This document shows, piece by piece, positions 17,219-25,023 of a stretch of DNA of 64,000 bases (its first letter is position 1; the number at the start of each line of letters is the position of its first letter). The stretch is from Paraburkholderia phenazinium (GTDB lineage: Bacteria > Pseudomonadota > Gammaproteobacteria > Burkholderiales > Burkholderiaceae), in contig NZ_FNCJ01000004.1 in the NCBI RefSeq assembly GCF_900100735.1, positions 374,019 through 438,018 on the forward strand, read 5' to 3'. The notes under the pieces are model-generated. The model was not told where the DNA came from. It was given only the letters and a program-made list of their open reading frames with translations, and searched no databases. Made by a program: the position numbers and the translations under genes.

Positions 17219-18441
17219 TTCCCATTAAACCCGTCGGCCAAAGCGGCGCCGGGGTGATCCAGGCGTTCACCGCGCCGGGCAGCATCCATCTCACCTCGCT
17301 GCCGCCGCTGGCGCTGTACGTGCACTTTCCGTGGTGCGTGCGCAAATGCCCCTACTGCGATTTCAACTCGCACGAGTGGAAAGGCGATGCATTCCCCGAG
17401 AACGAGTATCTCGACGCCTTGCGCACCGACCTCGAACTCGCCTTGCCGCTCGTCTGGGGCCGTCAGGTGCATACCGTGTTTATCGGCGGCGGCACCCCTA
17501 GCCTGCTGTCGGCAGCGGGGCTCGACCGGCTGCTGTCGGACGTGCGCGCGCTCCTGCCGCTCGACGCGGACGCTGAAATCACCCTGGAAGCGAACCCCGG
17601 CACGTTCGAAGCGGACAAGTTCGCGCAATTTCGGGCAAGCGGCGTGAACCGGCTGTCGGTGGGCATCCAGAGTTTCAACGAGGCGCATCTGAAGGCGCTC
17701 GGCCGCATCCACGACTCGGCGCAGGCGCGCCATGCGGTGGAAGTGGCCGCCACCACCTTCGAGAACTTCAATCTCGACCTGATGTTCGGCCTGCCGCAGC
17801 AGACCCTCGCGGAGTGCGAGGCGGATATCGAAACGGCCTTGTCGTTCGCACCACCGCATCTGTCGCTGTATCACCTGACGCTCGAGCCGAACACGCTGTT
17901 TGCGAAATTCCCGCCGGCACTGCCGGACGACGATGCGTCCGCCGATATGCAGGACTGGATTCACGCGCGCACCGCGGCGGCCGGCTATGGACGCTATGAA
18001 GTGTCGGCGTACGCGCAGCCGCATCGGCAAAGCCAGCACAATCTCAACTACTGGCGCTTTGGCGACTACCTCGGCATCGGCGCTGGCGCGCACACGAAGC
18101 TGTCGTTTCCGAATCGGATCCTGCGACAGATGCGCTACAAGCATCCGACCACCTTCATCGAGCAGGCGAAAGCGGGGGCGCCGGTGCACGAAGAGCATGA
18201 AGTCGGCTCGCGCGATCTGCCGTTCGAGTTCATGTTGAACGCGTTGCGACTGGTGGAAGGGTTTCCCGTGCATCGCTTCATCGAGCGTACGGGCCTGTCG
18301 ATGACGTCCATCGAACCGGCCTTGCAGGAAGCGGAACAACGCGGCCTGATCGTGCGCGATCACGAGAAGATTGCACCAACGCCGCTCGGGCAAGCCTTCC
18401 TCAACGATCTGCAGGCGCTATTCCTGAAAGACCCGCAGTAA
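17215..18441 (+). CDS. hemW: HemW, radical SAM heme chaperone
   Basis: A 408-residue radical-SAM protein of the HemN/HemW family. The cluster motif CxxxCxxC is Cys41, Cys45, Cys48 in WCVRKCPYCDF; a following FIGGGTPSLL and LEANPGTFE are typical. It lacks the extra N-terminal features of the true oxygen-independent coproporphyrinogen oxidase, so heme chaperone is the better call. The start is GTG, behind GGAGGAAGC, and overlaps the rdgB stop. Confidence 0.93.
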   Translation: MIPIKPVGQSGAGVIQAFTAPGSIHLTSLPPLALYVHFPWCVRKCPYCDFNSHEWKGDAFPENEYLDALRTDLELALPLVWGRQVHTVFIGGGTPSLLSAAGLDRLLSDVRALLPLDADAEITLEANPGTFEADKFAQFRASGVNRLSVGIQSFNEAHLKALGRIHDSAQARHAVEVAATTFENFNLDLMFGLPQQTLAECEADIETALSFAPPHLSLYHLTLEPNTLFAKFPPALPDDDASADMQDWIHARTAAAGYGRYEVSAYAQPHRQSQHNLNYWRFGDYLGIGAGAHTKLSFPNRILRQMRYKHPTTFIEQAKAGAPVHEEHEVGSRDLPFEFMLNALRLVEGFPVHRFIERTGLSMTSIEPALQEAEQRGLIVRDHEKIAPTPLGQAFLNDLQALFLKDPQ

Positions 18442-18509
18442 GCGATTCCGCGTGGAGCGTCACGCGGACTTGCCGTGACGGGGCAATTTCAGGTTACAAT
18501 TTCGGGCTT

Positions 18510-18599
18510 GGAGGTGTGGCCGAGCGGTTTAAGGCACCGGTCTTGAAAACCGGCGAAGGAGCAATCCTTCCGTGAGTTCGAATCTCACCGCCTCCGCCA
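18510..18599 (+). tRNA. tRNA-Ser (anticodon TGA)
   Basis: A 90-nt class II tRNA with a long variable arm and encoded CCA. Acceptor GGAGGTG pairs with CGCCTCC; the anticodon loop CTTGAAA gives TGA, serine UCA. A TACAAT -10 lies at 18495-18500 with TTGCCG at 18470-18475. Confidence 0.95.
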
Positions 18600-18739
18600 C
18601 CCCCTGCACAGTGCTGCTCTAAGCGCACCACACGTCTCGCGCAACGCGTCACGTCTACGTACTTCCCCGACTCAATTTTCGCTTAGCCCAGCCGATACCA
18701 CAGTTACGAGTCTTGTCGGAACTCGTCTGGGAGCCAGAC

Positions 18740-19189
18740 ATGAAACTTCGCCACTTGATCACCCTGCTGTTCTCCCTCGCCATCGGTGCGGCGCCGGCCC
18801 TTGTCAACGCGTTGGCATCCACGGACCCGGATGCTGCTGCCCTGTTTGGCGGCACCAAGCTTACGACTGTCCAACAGACCAGCGGCACGGGCACAGCCGC
18901 GATGTCGACGGCGTCGGTCGGGTCGGAAGTGCTTCGCGGCGCTAGCGGCAACGTCGGCGTGAATGTCGCGGCGGGCGCACTGAACGCGCAAGCCAATCAG
19001 GTCGCGCTGGTCAGCTCGCCGGCCGCAGACGTCAATACGCTGCAGGACGCCCACGCCACGGGCTCGGTCAGCGGCCGCAGTACGGCGACGCTCGGTGCGG
19101 GCGCTCTGGCGCATGTGAGCGGCAATGTCGGTGTGAATATCGTCTCGGGTGTGGGCAACGTGCAGTCGAATGCGATGGTCATCCACTAA
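18740..19189 (+). CDS. Exported protein with GNVGVN repeats
   Basis: A 149-residue protein with a signal peptide (about 1-27, cut after LVNALA). The mature chain is rich in Ala, Gly, Ser, Thr, Asn and Val and holds two copies of a motif: GNVGVNVAAGALNAQAN at 70-86 and GNVGVNIVSGVGNVQSN at 128-144. Such Gly/Asn repeats recall surface fibre and amyloid-like proteins, so it may be a secreted surface or biofilm component; that is inference. The chosen ATG (MKLRHL) gives a proper signal peptide; nine codons are open upstream. Confidence 0.75.
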   Translation: MKLRHLITLLFSLAIGAAPALVNALASTDPDAAALFGGTKLTTVQQTSGTGTAAMSTASVGSEVLRGASGNVGVNVAAGALNAQANQVALVSSPAADVNTLQDAHATGSVSGRSTATLGAGALAHVSGNVGVNIVSGVGNVQSNAMVIH

Positions 19190-19334
19190 GACACGTCGCC
19201 AGGAAACATAGCCAGGGCACGACATGACACGAAACTAAAGGCGCGGAGGCGTCCGCATCGTTCGGCACGCATCGAAACATTCCGTCAGGGGACACCCTAG
19301 ACTCGAAGTCCTACCACGACGACGGAAGCCGATC

Positions 19335-19766
19335 ATGACCGAGGCGACGCAAGCCGAGATTCGCTACATCTACGACCAGTGGCACGAGAGCGTCGTGCGG
19401 CGCGATCTAGCGGGACTGATAGCGCTGTACGACGAAGAAGCAATCCTCGAAAGCCCGCTGATCCTCGCCACCTTGCCTGACCGGCAGAACGGCATTCTGC
19501 ACGGCAAGGCCGAAATCACCCCCTTCTTCGCGGCCGGCCTGCGCGCCCCGCCGAATGATCTGGGCCGCTGGTACCGCACCGGCACTTTCTTCGCCAACGG
19601 CAAGCAACTCACCTGGGAATATCCACGGCAGACGCCGGAGGGCAACCAGGTGGATCTCGTTGAGATGATGGATATCGCCAGCGGCCTGATCGTTCATCAT
19701 CGGGTCTACTGGGGCTGGGTCGGCTTCAGATCGCTTGCCGCCAGCCTCGCGACGCAGCGCTCCTGA
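19335..19766 (+). CDS. SnoaL/NTF2-like protein
   Basis: A 143-residue cone-shaped NTF2-fold protein (TQAEIRYIYDQWHESVVRRDLAGLIALYDEEAILESPL), like SnoaL and related polyketide cyclases or small isomerases. Hydrophobic-pocket residues such as the Trp/Tyr set near the C terminus (VYWGWVGF) are present. Function cannot be fixed. The MFS exporter starts one base after its stop codon, so the two are probably one unit and the protein may act on a compound the pump exports. Confidence 0.85.
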   Translation: MTEATQAEIRYIYDQWHESVVRRDLAGLIALYDEEAILESPLILATLPDRQNGILHGKAEITPFFAAGLRAPPNDLGRWYRTGTFFANGKQLTWEYPRQTPEGNQVDLVEMMDIASGLIVHHRVYWGWVGFRSLAASLATQRS

Positions 19767-19767
19767 T

Positions 19768-21183
19768 ATGACCCAGCTCACAAATAACTCGGCCATGGCG
19801 CGCCGGGTGCTGGCCGCAACCAGCATCAGCTACACGATCGTTCTGCTCGACGCATCGATCGTCAACGTTGCGCTCGAACAGATCGGCACCACGCTGCGCA
19901 GCAATGTCACGGGCTTGCAGTGGGTCGTCAACGCCTACACGCTGAGCTTCGCGAGTCTGCTGCTGAGCGGCGGCACGCTAGGCGACCGGCTCGGCGCGAA
20001 GAATGTCTACCTTGCCGGCCTCGCGCTGTTTGCGCTGGCATCGGCTCTATGCGGCATGGCGCCGAACCTCGCGACGCTCGCCAGCGCGCGCGCCCTGCAA
20101 GGTGTGGGCAGCGCGATGCTGGTGCCGTGCTCGCTGGCCCTGATCAATCGCGCCTTTCCCGACCCGGCCCGGCGAGCCGCGGCGGTCGGCGTGTGGATGG
20201 GCTGCGGCGGCATCGCGATGGCTTCCGGGCCGCTCGTGGGCGGCATCCTGATCCACGCGTTCGGCTGGCGCAGCATCTTCGCTGTCAATGTCCCGATCGC
20301 GCTGATCGGCGTTTGGCTAACGCGCTCGATCGGTCGTGACGGCCCGGCGCCGCGCCGTCATTTCGACCTCGCAGGCCAAGTTGCTGCGATTTTCGCGCTT
20401 GGCACGCTGATAGCGGTGCTGATCGAAGGCCCGAAAATCGGTTGGCGCTCGACGCCGATCATCTTTGGCATGGTGCTGTGCGTTACTGCGTGGGCGCTTT
20501 TCCTGGGTATCGAGAAACGCCGCTACGATCCGATGCTGCCGCTCTCGTTCTTCAGGAGTCCGCTGTTTTCGGCTTCGACTGCCGTTTCGATGGCGTCCGC
20601 GTTTGTATTTTATGGGCTGCTGTTTACGTTCAGCATCAGCTATCAGACCATCCGCGGCTTTTCAGCGCTCGAAACAGGCCTAGCGTTTCTGCCGATGACG
20701 GCGATGGTCGCCATCGGCGGGCTCGCCTCGCATCGTCTCGCGAAGCGTTACGGCTCCCGTCTCTCGATGTGCGCGGCGTTCGTGTTTTACGCGGCGGGTT
20801 CGCTCGGCATGCTGGCGGCGACGCCACATGTACCGTATTGGATGGCTGTGGCGCCGATGCTCGCGATTGGGCTGGCGTCGGGCTTCGTCTCGCCGACGGC
20901 GACTTCACCGGCAATGGGTACGGTCGAGAAACAACGTGGCGGCGTCGCGGCGGCGGTGCTCAATTCCGCCCGCCAGACAGGCGCCGCGTTGGGTGTGGCG
21001 ATCTTTGGCGGCTTCATGAGCGCCGTCCACCCCTTCGAAACGGCCATGCACATCGCACTCGAAACCGCTGCCGCGGTGGCACTGGTCGCCGCGCTCGTCT
21101 GGTGGAGGGCCGCACGCGATTTCGGCGCAGCGAGCGCTCCTGCGCATCTCGTCACGAACGGTAATAGCTGTAATATTGGCTGA
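19768..21183 (+). CDS. MFS drug exporter, DHA2 (EmrB/QacA) family
   Basis: A 471-residue transporter with about 14 predicted membrane helices. The DHA2 signatures are visible: ISYTIVLLDASIVNVALEQIG in helix 1, LQWVVNAYTLSFASLLLSGGTLGDRLGAK (motif A), and a GSAMLVPCSLALINRAF segment like motif C. It would expel drugs or metabolites against the proton gradient across the inner membrane. ATG at 19768 directly follows the SnoaL-like gene. A strong terminator follows. Confidence 0.93.
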   Translation: MTQLTNNSAMARRVLAATSISYTIVLLDASIVNVALEQIGTTLRSNVTGLQWVVNAYTLSFASLLLSGGTLGDRLGAKNVYLAGLALFALASALCGMAPNLATLASARALQGVGSAMLVPCSLALINRAFPDPARRAAAVGVWMGCGGIAMASGPLVGGILIHAFGWRSIFAVNVPIALIGVWLTRSIGRDGPAPRRHFDLAGQVAAIFALGTLIAVLIEGPKIGWRSTPIIFGMVLCVTAWALFLGIEKRRYDPMLPLSFFRSPLFSASTAVSMASAFVFYGLLFTFSISYQTIRGFSALETGLAFLPMTAMVAIGGLASHRLAKRYGSRLSMCAAFVFYAAGSLGMLAATPHVPYWMAVAPMLAIGLASGFVSPTATSPAMGTVEKQRGGVAAAVLNSARQTGAALGVAIFGGFMSAVHPFETAMHIALETAAAVALVAALVWWRAARDFGAASAPAHLVTNGNSCNIG

Positions 21184-21258
21184 AATCCAATATGCATCAC
21201 ACCCGTCTACACTGGGGTAGCCTCATTCCCCATGAGGTTGTTGTGTGAATCTCAGCTT

Positions 21259-21286
21259 GGCCCGCCCCGACCCGGCGGGCCTTTTT
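21259..21286 (+). terminator. Rho-independent terminator of the exporter unit
   Basis: GGCCCGCC (21259-21266), seven-base loop, GGCGGGCC, then TTTTT. It follows the exporter stop by about 75 bp. Confidence 0.85.
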
Positions 21287-21318
21287 ACTAGCGCCGCGCC
21301 GAACCTGCGCCGGCGAGT

Positions 21319-21549
21319 TCACGCAGCGAAAACCACCTGCTTCTCTCGCGCATCTGCGCAACGGCGATTCAAATCGCGGTGCATCGCCTGACTGTCGAGC
21401 AAGGCCGACACATCGGACAGTCCCTGGTCGAAACGCAAGACGTATTCGATATCGGTGTAATCGTGATACGCGCCGCTATCGGCCAGCTTGCGTGCTTCGG
21501 CGATGGCGGCGTGCTGCCGCTCGCTTTTGGTCAAATCTCTGATCGCCAT
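21319..21549 (-). CDS. Hypothetical protein, 76 aa
   Basis: A soluble 76-residue protein beginning MAIRDLTKSERQHAAIAEARKLADSGAYHDYTDIEYVLRF. GGAG precedes the chosen ATG; an upstream ATG pair would add 11 hydrophobic residues. Charged and mostly helical; it resembles small proteobacterial proteins with a TDIEYVLRF-type motif, but I cannot name a family. Single gene. Confidence 0.7.
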   Translation of the reverse strand: MAIRDLTKSERQHAAIAEARKLADSGAYHDYTDIEYVLRFDQGLSDVSALLDSQAMHRDLNRRCADAREKQVVFAA

Positions 21550-21869
21550 GATTGCCGCTCCGAGGAACAGTGTCTCCATCATAGCAACGCTGTGTGTGTT
21601 GCAAGGTAGCGCGCGCGCAACACCTGGGATTTTCCGCTACGTCTTCGCCGCTCGAAGAGGCGCGTGCGTTCGAACGGCTGCATTCGTCAGACATACGGTG
21701 AACGTAAGCATCTGTAAATAGGGCTCGCCCCCATTGTCGCGGTGCACACAGTGCAGCCGGGCTGCAGAGCGGATAGGCGTGATTCGATGCGTAATGCACG
21801 GTCACACGACGGGGCGAACGCACTCGGCCCTACCCGTCTCCAACCTATAGAACAGGAGGACAATCCATC

Positions 21870-22040
21870 ATGCTAAAAATTCTTGCCTTGATCGCACTTG
21901 CCGCCAGCCTTGGTGGCTGCGTTGTCGCACCGACGCCGTACGGCTACGCGCCTTACCCAGCCTATGGCTACTATGCAGCCCCCGCGGTGAATGTGGGAGT
22001 TGGGTTTGGCGGCGGATGGGGCGGTGGTTGGCACCGTTAA
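21870..22040 (+). CDS. Micro-lipoprotein, 56 aa
   Basis: A 56-residue lipoprotein with a hydrophobic signal and the lipobox SLGGC at residues 13-17. The mature part is Pro/Tyr/Gly-rich (PTPYGYAPYPAYGYYAAP) and ends in a Gly/Trp tail. A strong AGGAGGACAATCC ribosome site supports it. Lys or Pro after the lipid Cys does not clearly settle membrane sorting. It resembles the small lipoproteins at 35522 and 38984. Envelope location is inferred from the lipobox. Confidence 0.8.
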   Translation: MLKILALIALAASLGGCVVAPTPYGYAPYPAYGYYAAPAVNVGVGFGGGWGGGWHR

Positions 22041-22122
22041 GCGCACGCGCATCGTTGCGCATGAGGCGGGGCGCGATGCGGCTAAAGCACGCCGGTGGAG
22101 AGGCTTAAACCGCACAAAAGAA

Positions 22123-22141
22123 TGCCCGCGCGAAGCGGGCA
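22123..22141 (-). terminator. Hairpin, possible minus-strand terminator
   Basis: TGCCCGC, loop GCGAA, GCGGGCA; on the minus strand it is followed by ATTCTTTT. It could back up termination of the minus-strand glycine-zipper gene. Confidence 0.45.
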
Positions 22142-22282
22142 AATAAAGACCTTCCACCGATGCCTCCTTTGGGAGAGGCAATTGCAGTGTAGAGCGATTC
22201 GAACGCTCTGGGGTTGCAGCAATGTTTCGTTCAATTACACGCGGGGGATCTCTGTCGCCCCATAAGCCGCGCCCAAAAGCAA

Positions 22283-22311
22283 CGCGGCTGCCGTCGGAAA
22301 CGGCAGCCGCG
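22283..22311 (-). terminator. Strong hairpin after the glycine-zipper gene
   Basis: A perfect 12-bp GC-rich stem, CGCGGCTGCCGT with ACGGCAGCCGCG, loop CGGAA. On the minus strand it follows the stop at 22338 and precedes TTGCTTTT, so it likely ends that transcript. Confidence 0.6.
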
Positions 22312-22337
22312 TACAGGTGAAGCCAAGCTCGCGACGC

Positions 22338-22859
22338 TCAATACGCGCCGGGCGGCGGTGGAGGCGGCGAACCCGGGGGCGGCGGCGGCGCAGTCACATA
22401 ACCGCCACCACCGGAGGACTGCATGGTGCGCATGCGGCCCTGCACCGGAATCCGGTCGCCGGATGCATACATACATTGCAGGTAGGCATAGTCGTAGCGG
22501 CGTTGAACGTCGTACGCTGAACTTTGCGCGGCCCCGGCACCGAACACGCTGCCAGCCAGCAGGCCAGCACCTGCACCAACGGCAGCGCCGCTACCGCCGT
22601 TGAACGCCGCGCCAGCCGCCGCACCCAGCGCCGTGCCCACAGCCGCGCTACCCAGCGCGCTGGCGGTCGCCGCCTGGTTGGTCGAAACCCCACCCACCTG
22701 CTGGAACGCAAACTGGCGGCACGAGTTATCGTCAGCGCGAAACTGATCGAAGGTTTTACCGGTGCCGGGCAGCGCCATCACGCTAGGACCGGCCGGCATG
22801 ACCGAGCAGGCGCCGAGAAAGCTCAATGATGCGATAAGAGCAAACCTTGAATATTTCAT
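22338..22859 (-). CDS. Glycine-zipper lipoprotein
   Basis: A 173-residue lipoprotein. Signal with lipobox FLGAC (Cys at 18), then a short soluble part containing FDQFRADDNSCRQFAF, then a glycine-zipper region (SALGSAAVGTALGAAAGAAFNG...GAGAGLLAGSVFG) that can insert or pack in membranes, a YDVQRRYDYAYLQCMYASGDRIP segment, and a proline-rich tail. YMGG-like glycine-zipper lipoproteins are common in proteobacteria with unknown roles. GAAGGA precedes the ATG. It follows the next gene by 26 bp, so the two form one unit. Confidence 0.85.
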   Translation of the reverse strand: MKYSRFALIASLSFLGACSVMPAGPSVMALPGTGKTFDQFRADDNSCRQFAFQQVGGVSTNQAATASALGSAAVGTALGAAAGAAFNGGSGAAVGAGAGLLAGSVFGAGAAQSSAYDVQRRYDYAYLQCMYASGDRIPVQGRMRTMQSSGGGGYVTAPPPPPGSPPPPPPGAY

Positions 22860-22885
22860 TTCCTTCTCTTTGCGGTAACGCGATT

Positions 22886-23257
22886 CTAGTTTGAAGGCGA
22901 CTGCGACTGCTGCGCCGGCACGGGGCGCCAGCCCGACGAGCACGACTTCACATACGGGTAGTAGGTTCTCGAGTCGTCGCAGTAGTACCAGGTGCCGCCA
23001 CCCTGTTGCCCGGCCGCCTGCGCCGGAGCCGGGGCCGCATCAGGCTGGCCTTGCTCCACGTACTCCTGTTGCTGCGCTGGAACCGGCACCGGCACGGCCA
23101 CAGCCGGCGGATACGGGTAGTAATAGGGCACCGGGCCCCACGGGTAGTAGTAACCCCCGCCCCCGATGTACACCCCAACATGTGCTGCATGCGCCATGCC
23201 GCTCGCACAAACCATCGCGGCGGCGGACAAGCCGAGCAAAATCTTCACCCTTTTCAC
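22886..23257 (-). CDS. Exported Tyr/Pro-rich protein
   Basis: A 123-residue protein starting at a GTG behind GGAGAATAGTT. Signal peptide about 1-25 (AHAA region), then a Tyr/Gly/Pro stretch (VGVYIGGGGYYYPWGPVPYYYPYPP), a Pro/Val/Gln linker, and a C-terminal piece WYYCDDSRTYYPYVKSC with two Cys, ending in a variable tail. The C-terminal motif with CDDS...YYPYVKSC is common in small exported Burkholderia proteins of unknown function. It leads the two-gene unit with the glycine-zipper lipoprotein. Confidence 0.82.
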   Translation of the reverse strand: MKRVKILLGLSAAAMVCASGMAHAAHVGVYIGGGGYYYPWGPVPYYYPYPPAVAVPVPVPAQQQEYVEQGQPDAAPAPAQAAGQQGGGTWYYCDDSRTYYPYVKSCSSGWRPVPAQQSQSPSN

Positions 23258-23461
23258 AACTATTCTCCACGACGTAAATCGGCATCTAAAAGTGGCACCT
23301 ACATGGTGTCCCACAGTACTACTGAACGCTATGCCACTCTAAGCCGCAATACAATTACTTAAGAGCACAAGATTTTTTCTGCCCGTTACACCGAAATATT
23401 TCAGTCACGAATGGCAGCAGGGACGAGCGGGTGAGCCGGCTGCCAAACGCGTCGGGCGTAG

Positions 23462-23671
23462 TTATTGGAGCCGGCCGCCGTCCAGATGGAGGCGCTGCAG
23501 CAATTCGCGGCCGCGCCGAGTCAATTGGACGGTCAAGCCCTGCCGGTCGTGCGAGCGCACTTCCACCAGTTCATAGCGGCGCAACGCGAGAACGTCAGGA
23601 TCGCGTTCTTCCAGATGCCGTCCGGTGTCCCGGAGCAACATAAGCGTCGCGAGTTCGTGATGGCTCAACAT
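23462..23671 (-). CDS. Hypothetical protein, 69 aa
   Basis: A short soluble protein, MLSHHELATLMLLRDTGRHL at the start and LTVQLTRRGRELLQRL near the end. That pattern resembles the last half of a winged-helix domain (recognition helix, wing, final helix), so a small DNA-binding protein is possible. GGAGGTGTCAG before the ATG is a strong ribosome site. Monocistronic. Function unknown. Confidence 0.7.
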   Translation of the reverse strand: MLSHHELATLMLLRDTGRHLEERDPDVLALRRYELVEVRSHDRQGLTVQLTRRGRELLQRLHLDGGRLQ

Positions 23672-23830
23672 CTGACACCTCCGTTGGTCGATGCATGGGC
23701 GATGTCGAGATACTAGTGATTAGCGCCAATCCTTTGGCTACGGTCTTGTTTCGCGCGGTTACGCGGTTACATTTTCATGGGCTGCAAGCGCGAAAGGGGC
23801 CAGCTTTCGCGCCAACGGCGCCGGGCATGC

Positions 23831-24199
23831 CTAGCCGGCCTGATCCAGCGTGCGGCTTCCGGCCAGCACCCATGCGCGTGCGATACGCTGCGCCTCCACT
23901 TCGTAAATCATCAGCATGTCGATCTGGCCGGGGCCCTCGGGAAAGGTCCGGGTCACCTGTTCGTGATCCACCACCCGGTTGCCCATCACCATGCGGTTGA
24001 GCAGCCTGGCGTGCAGGTTCGGCTCCTGCAGACGCACGGCCATCCGTTCGCGCACCGCGGCCTGGCCACTGGCAAGCAAGGTAGCGGGATGCTCGAACAA
24101 CTGGGCATCGTCGGCATAGGTGGCGATCAGCGCGTCGAGGTCGCGCGCGTTATAGGCGTCCAGTTGACGCTGCACGACAGCTTCAGGCGAAAGTGGCAT
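23831..24199 (-). CDS. NTF2-like/steroid-isomerase-like protein
   Basis: A 122-residue NTF2-fold protein (VVQRQLDAYNARDLDALIATYADDAQLFEHP), commonly annotated as nuclear transport factor 2 family or steroid delta-isomerase-like. The VVDHEQVTRTFPEGPGQIDMLMIYEVE strands fit the family. Lies 18 bp downstream of the HAD phosphatase gene on the same strand, so probably cotranscribed. Confidence 0.88.
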   Translation of the reverse strand: MPLSPEAVVQRQLDAYNARDLDALIATYADDAQLFEHPATLLASGQAAVRERMAVRLQEPNLHARLLNRMVMGNRVVDHEQVTRTFPEGPGQIDMLMIYEVEAQRIARAWVLAGSRTLDQAG

Positions 24200-24217
24200 G
24201 AGGGATTCGGGAGAAAG

Positions 24218-24832
24218 TTAAAGCAAGCGATAGTAAGCCAGTTCGCTCGCGAGCGCTTCCGTGCCGACGAACCGGTAACCATGCAATCCGGCCTCGAGCG
24301 CGCCCGCGACATTCGCCTCGACGTCGTCGATAAAGAAGGTCTTGTCGGGCGCCGTACCGAGGTGTGAGACACAACGCCGGTACAGTTCGGGCGAAGGCTT
24401 GGCAACACCGAAAGACGCCGAGGCATACACCTGCGCGCCAAATACTTCGGCAACCGGGGGGCATAGGTAATGGATGTAATCGGCCAGCAGGCGGCAGTTG
24501 TTGGTGAGCACGGCGACCCGATGGCGGCCCGCCACCGCCCTGGCGAGGGCAATCACTTCGGCATCCGGGGTCATGGCCGCGCGCCGCGCGTCGAGCCAGT
24601 CGTTGAGCGTGAGCGGATAGCCGAGCAGCACGCCGAGTTCGTCGAGATAGTCGGCGTCGCCAACCAGGCCTGCGTCGGCACGCCCTTCGAGACCCGAGTC
24701 CCAGATGGCCTGGCGGACCGTCTGCGCGTCGCGGCCAACCACCGCCGCGATATGGGCGATACGCGCCGAACGATCGTAGCGGCACAGCACGTCGTCAAGG
24801 TCGAACAGCACGAGTGAGACGGGGGCAGTCAT
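24218..24832 (-). CDS. HAD-family hydrolase
   Basis: A 204-residue haloacid-dehalogenase-type phosphatase. Motif I is LFDLDDVLCRYD with the nucleophile Asp (DxD), motif II is VLTNN, the motif III lysine lies in FGVAKPSPELY, and motif IV is FIDDVEANV. It would remove phosphate from a small metabolite; the cap (residues about 15-90) is helical, subclass I. A frame open upstream is ignored because MTAPVSLVLFDLDD gives the usual start. Followed by the NTF2-like gene. Confidence 0.9.
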   Translation of the reverse strand: MTAPVSLVLFDLDDVLCRYDRSARIAHIAAVVGRDAQTVRQAIWDSGLEGRADAGLVGDADYLDELGVLLGYPLTLNDWLDARRAAMTPDAEVIALARAVAGRHRVAVLTNNCRLLADYIHYLCPPVAEVFGAQVYASASFGVAKPSPELYRRCVSHLGTAPDKTFFIDDVEANVAGALEAGLHGYRFVGTEALASELAYYRLL

Positions 24833-24967
24833 GGCGTCGTTCGAAGGGTGGATCGCACAAGTCGATGCTCCTCGCGATTCTGACAGAGACGGCAGGGCGT
24901 GACCATCCACGCCGGTCAATAGCAGCCAGGATGGCGGAAGCGGACGTGTGCCGTTCAGTCGTTGTCC

Positions 24968-25008
24968 GGCGGCGGGAGATCGAGGCGACTGCTTCGCCTC
25001 CCGCCGCC
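24968..25008 (-). terminator. Inverted repeat after the NRPS gene
   Basis: Eleven-base perfect arms GGCGGCGGGAG (24968-24978) and CTCCCGCCGCC (24998-25008) just past the NRPS stop on the minus strand. It lacks a T run, so intrinsic termination is plausible but not certain. Confidence 0.5.
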
Positions 25009-25023
25009 CGGCTGCGAAACCGC

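Noticed and set aside
17086-18393. 435-codon minus-strand frame opposite hemW
   Set aside because: hemW has the radical SAM motif in the plus frame; the antisense text is His/Arg/Gln-rich noise.
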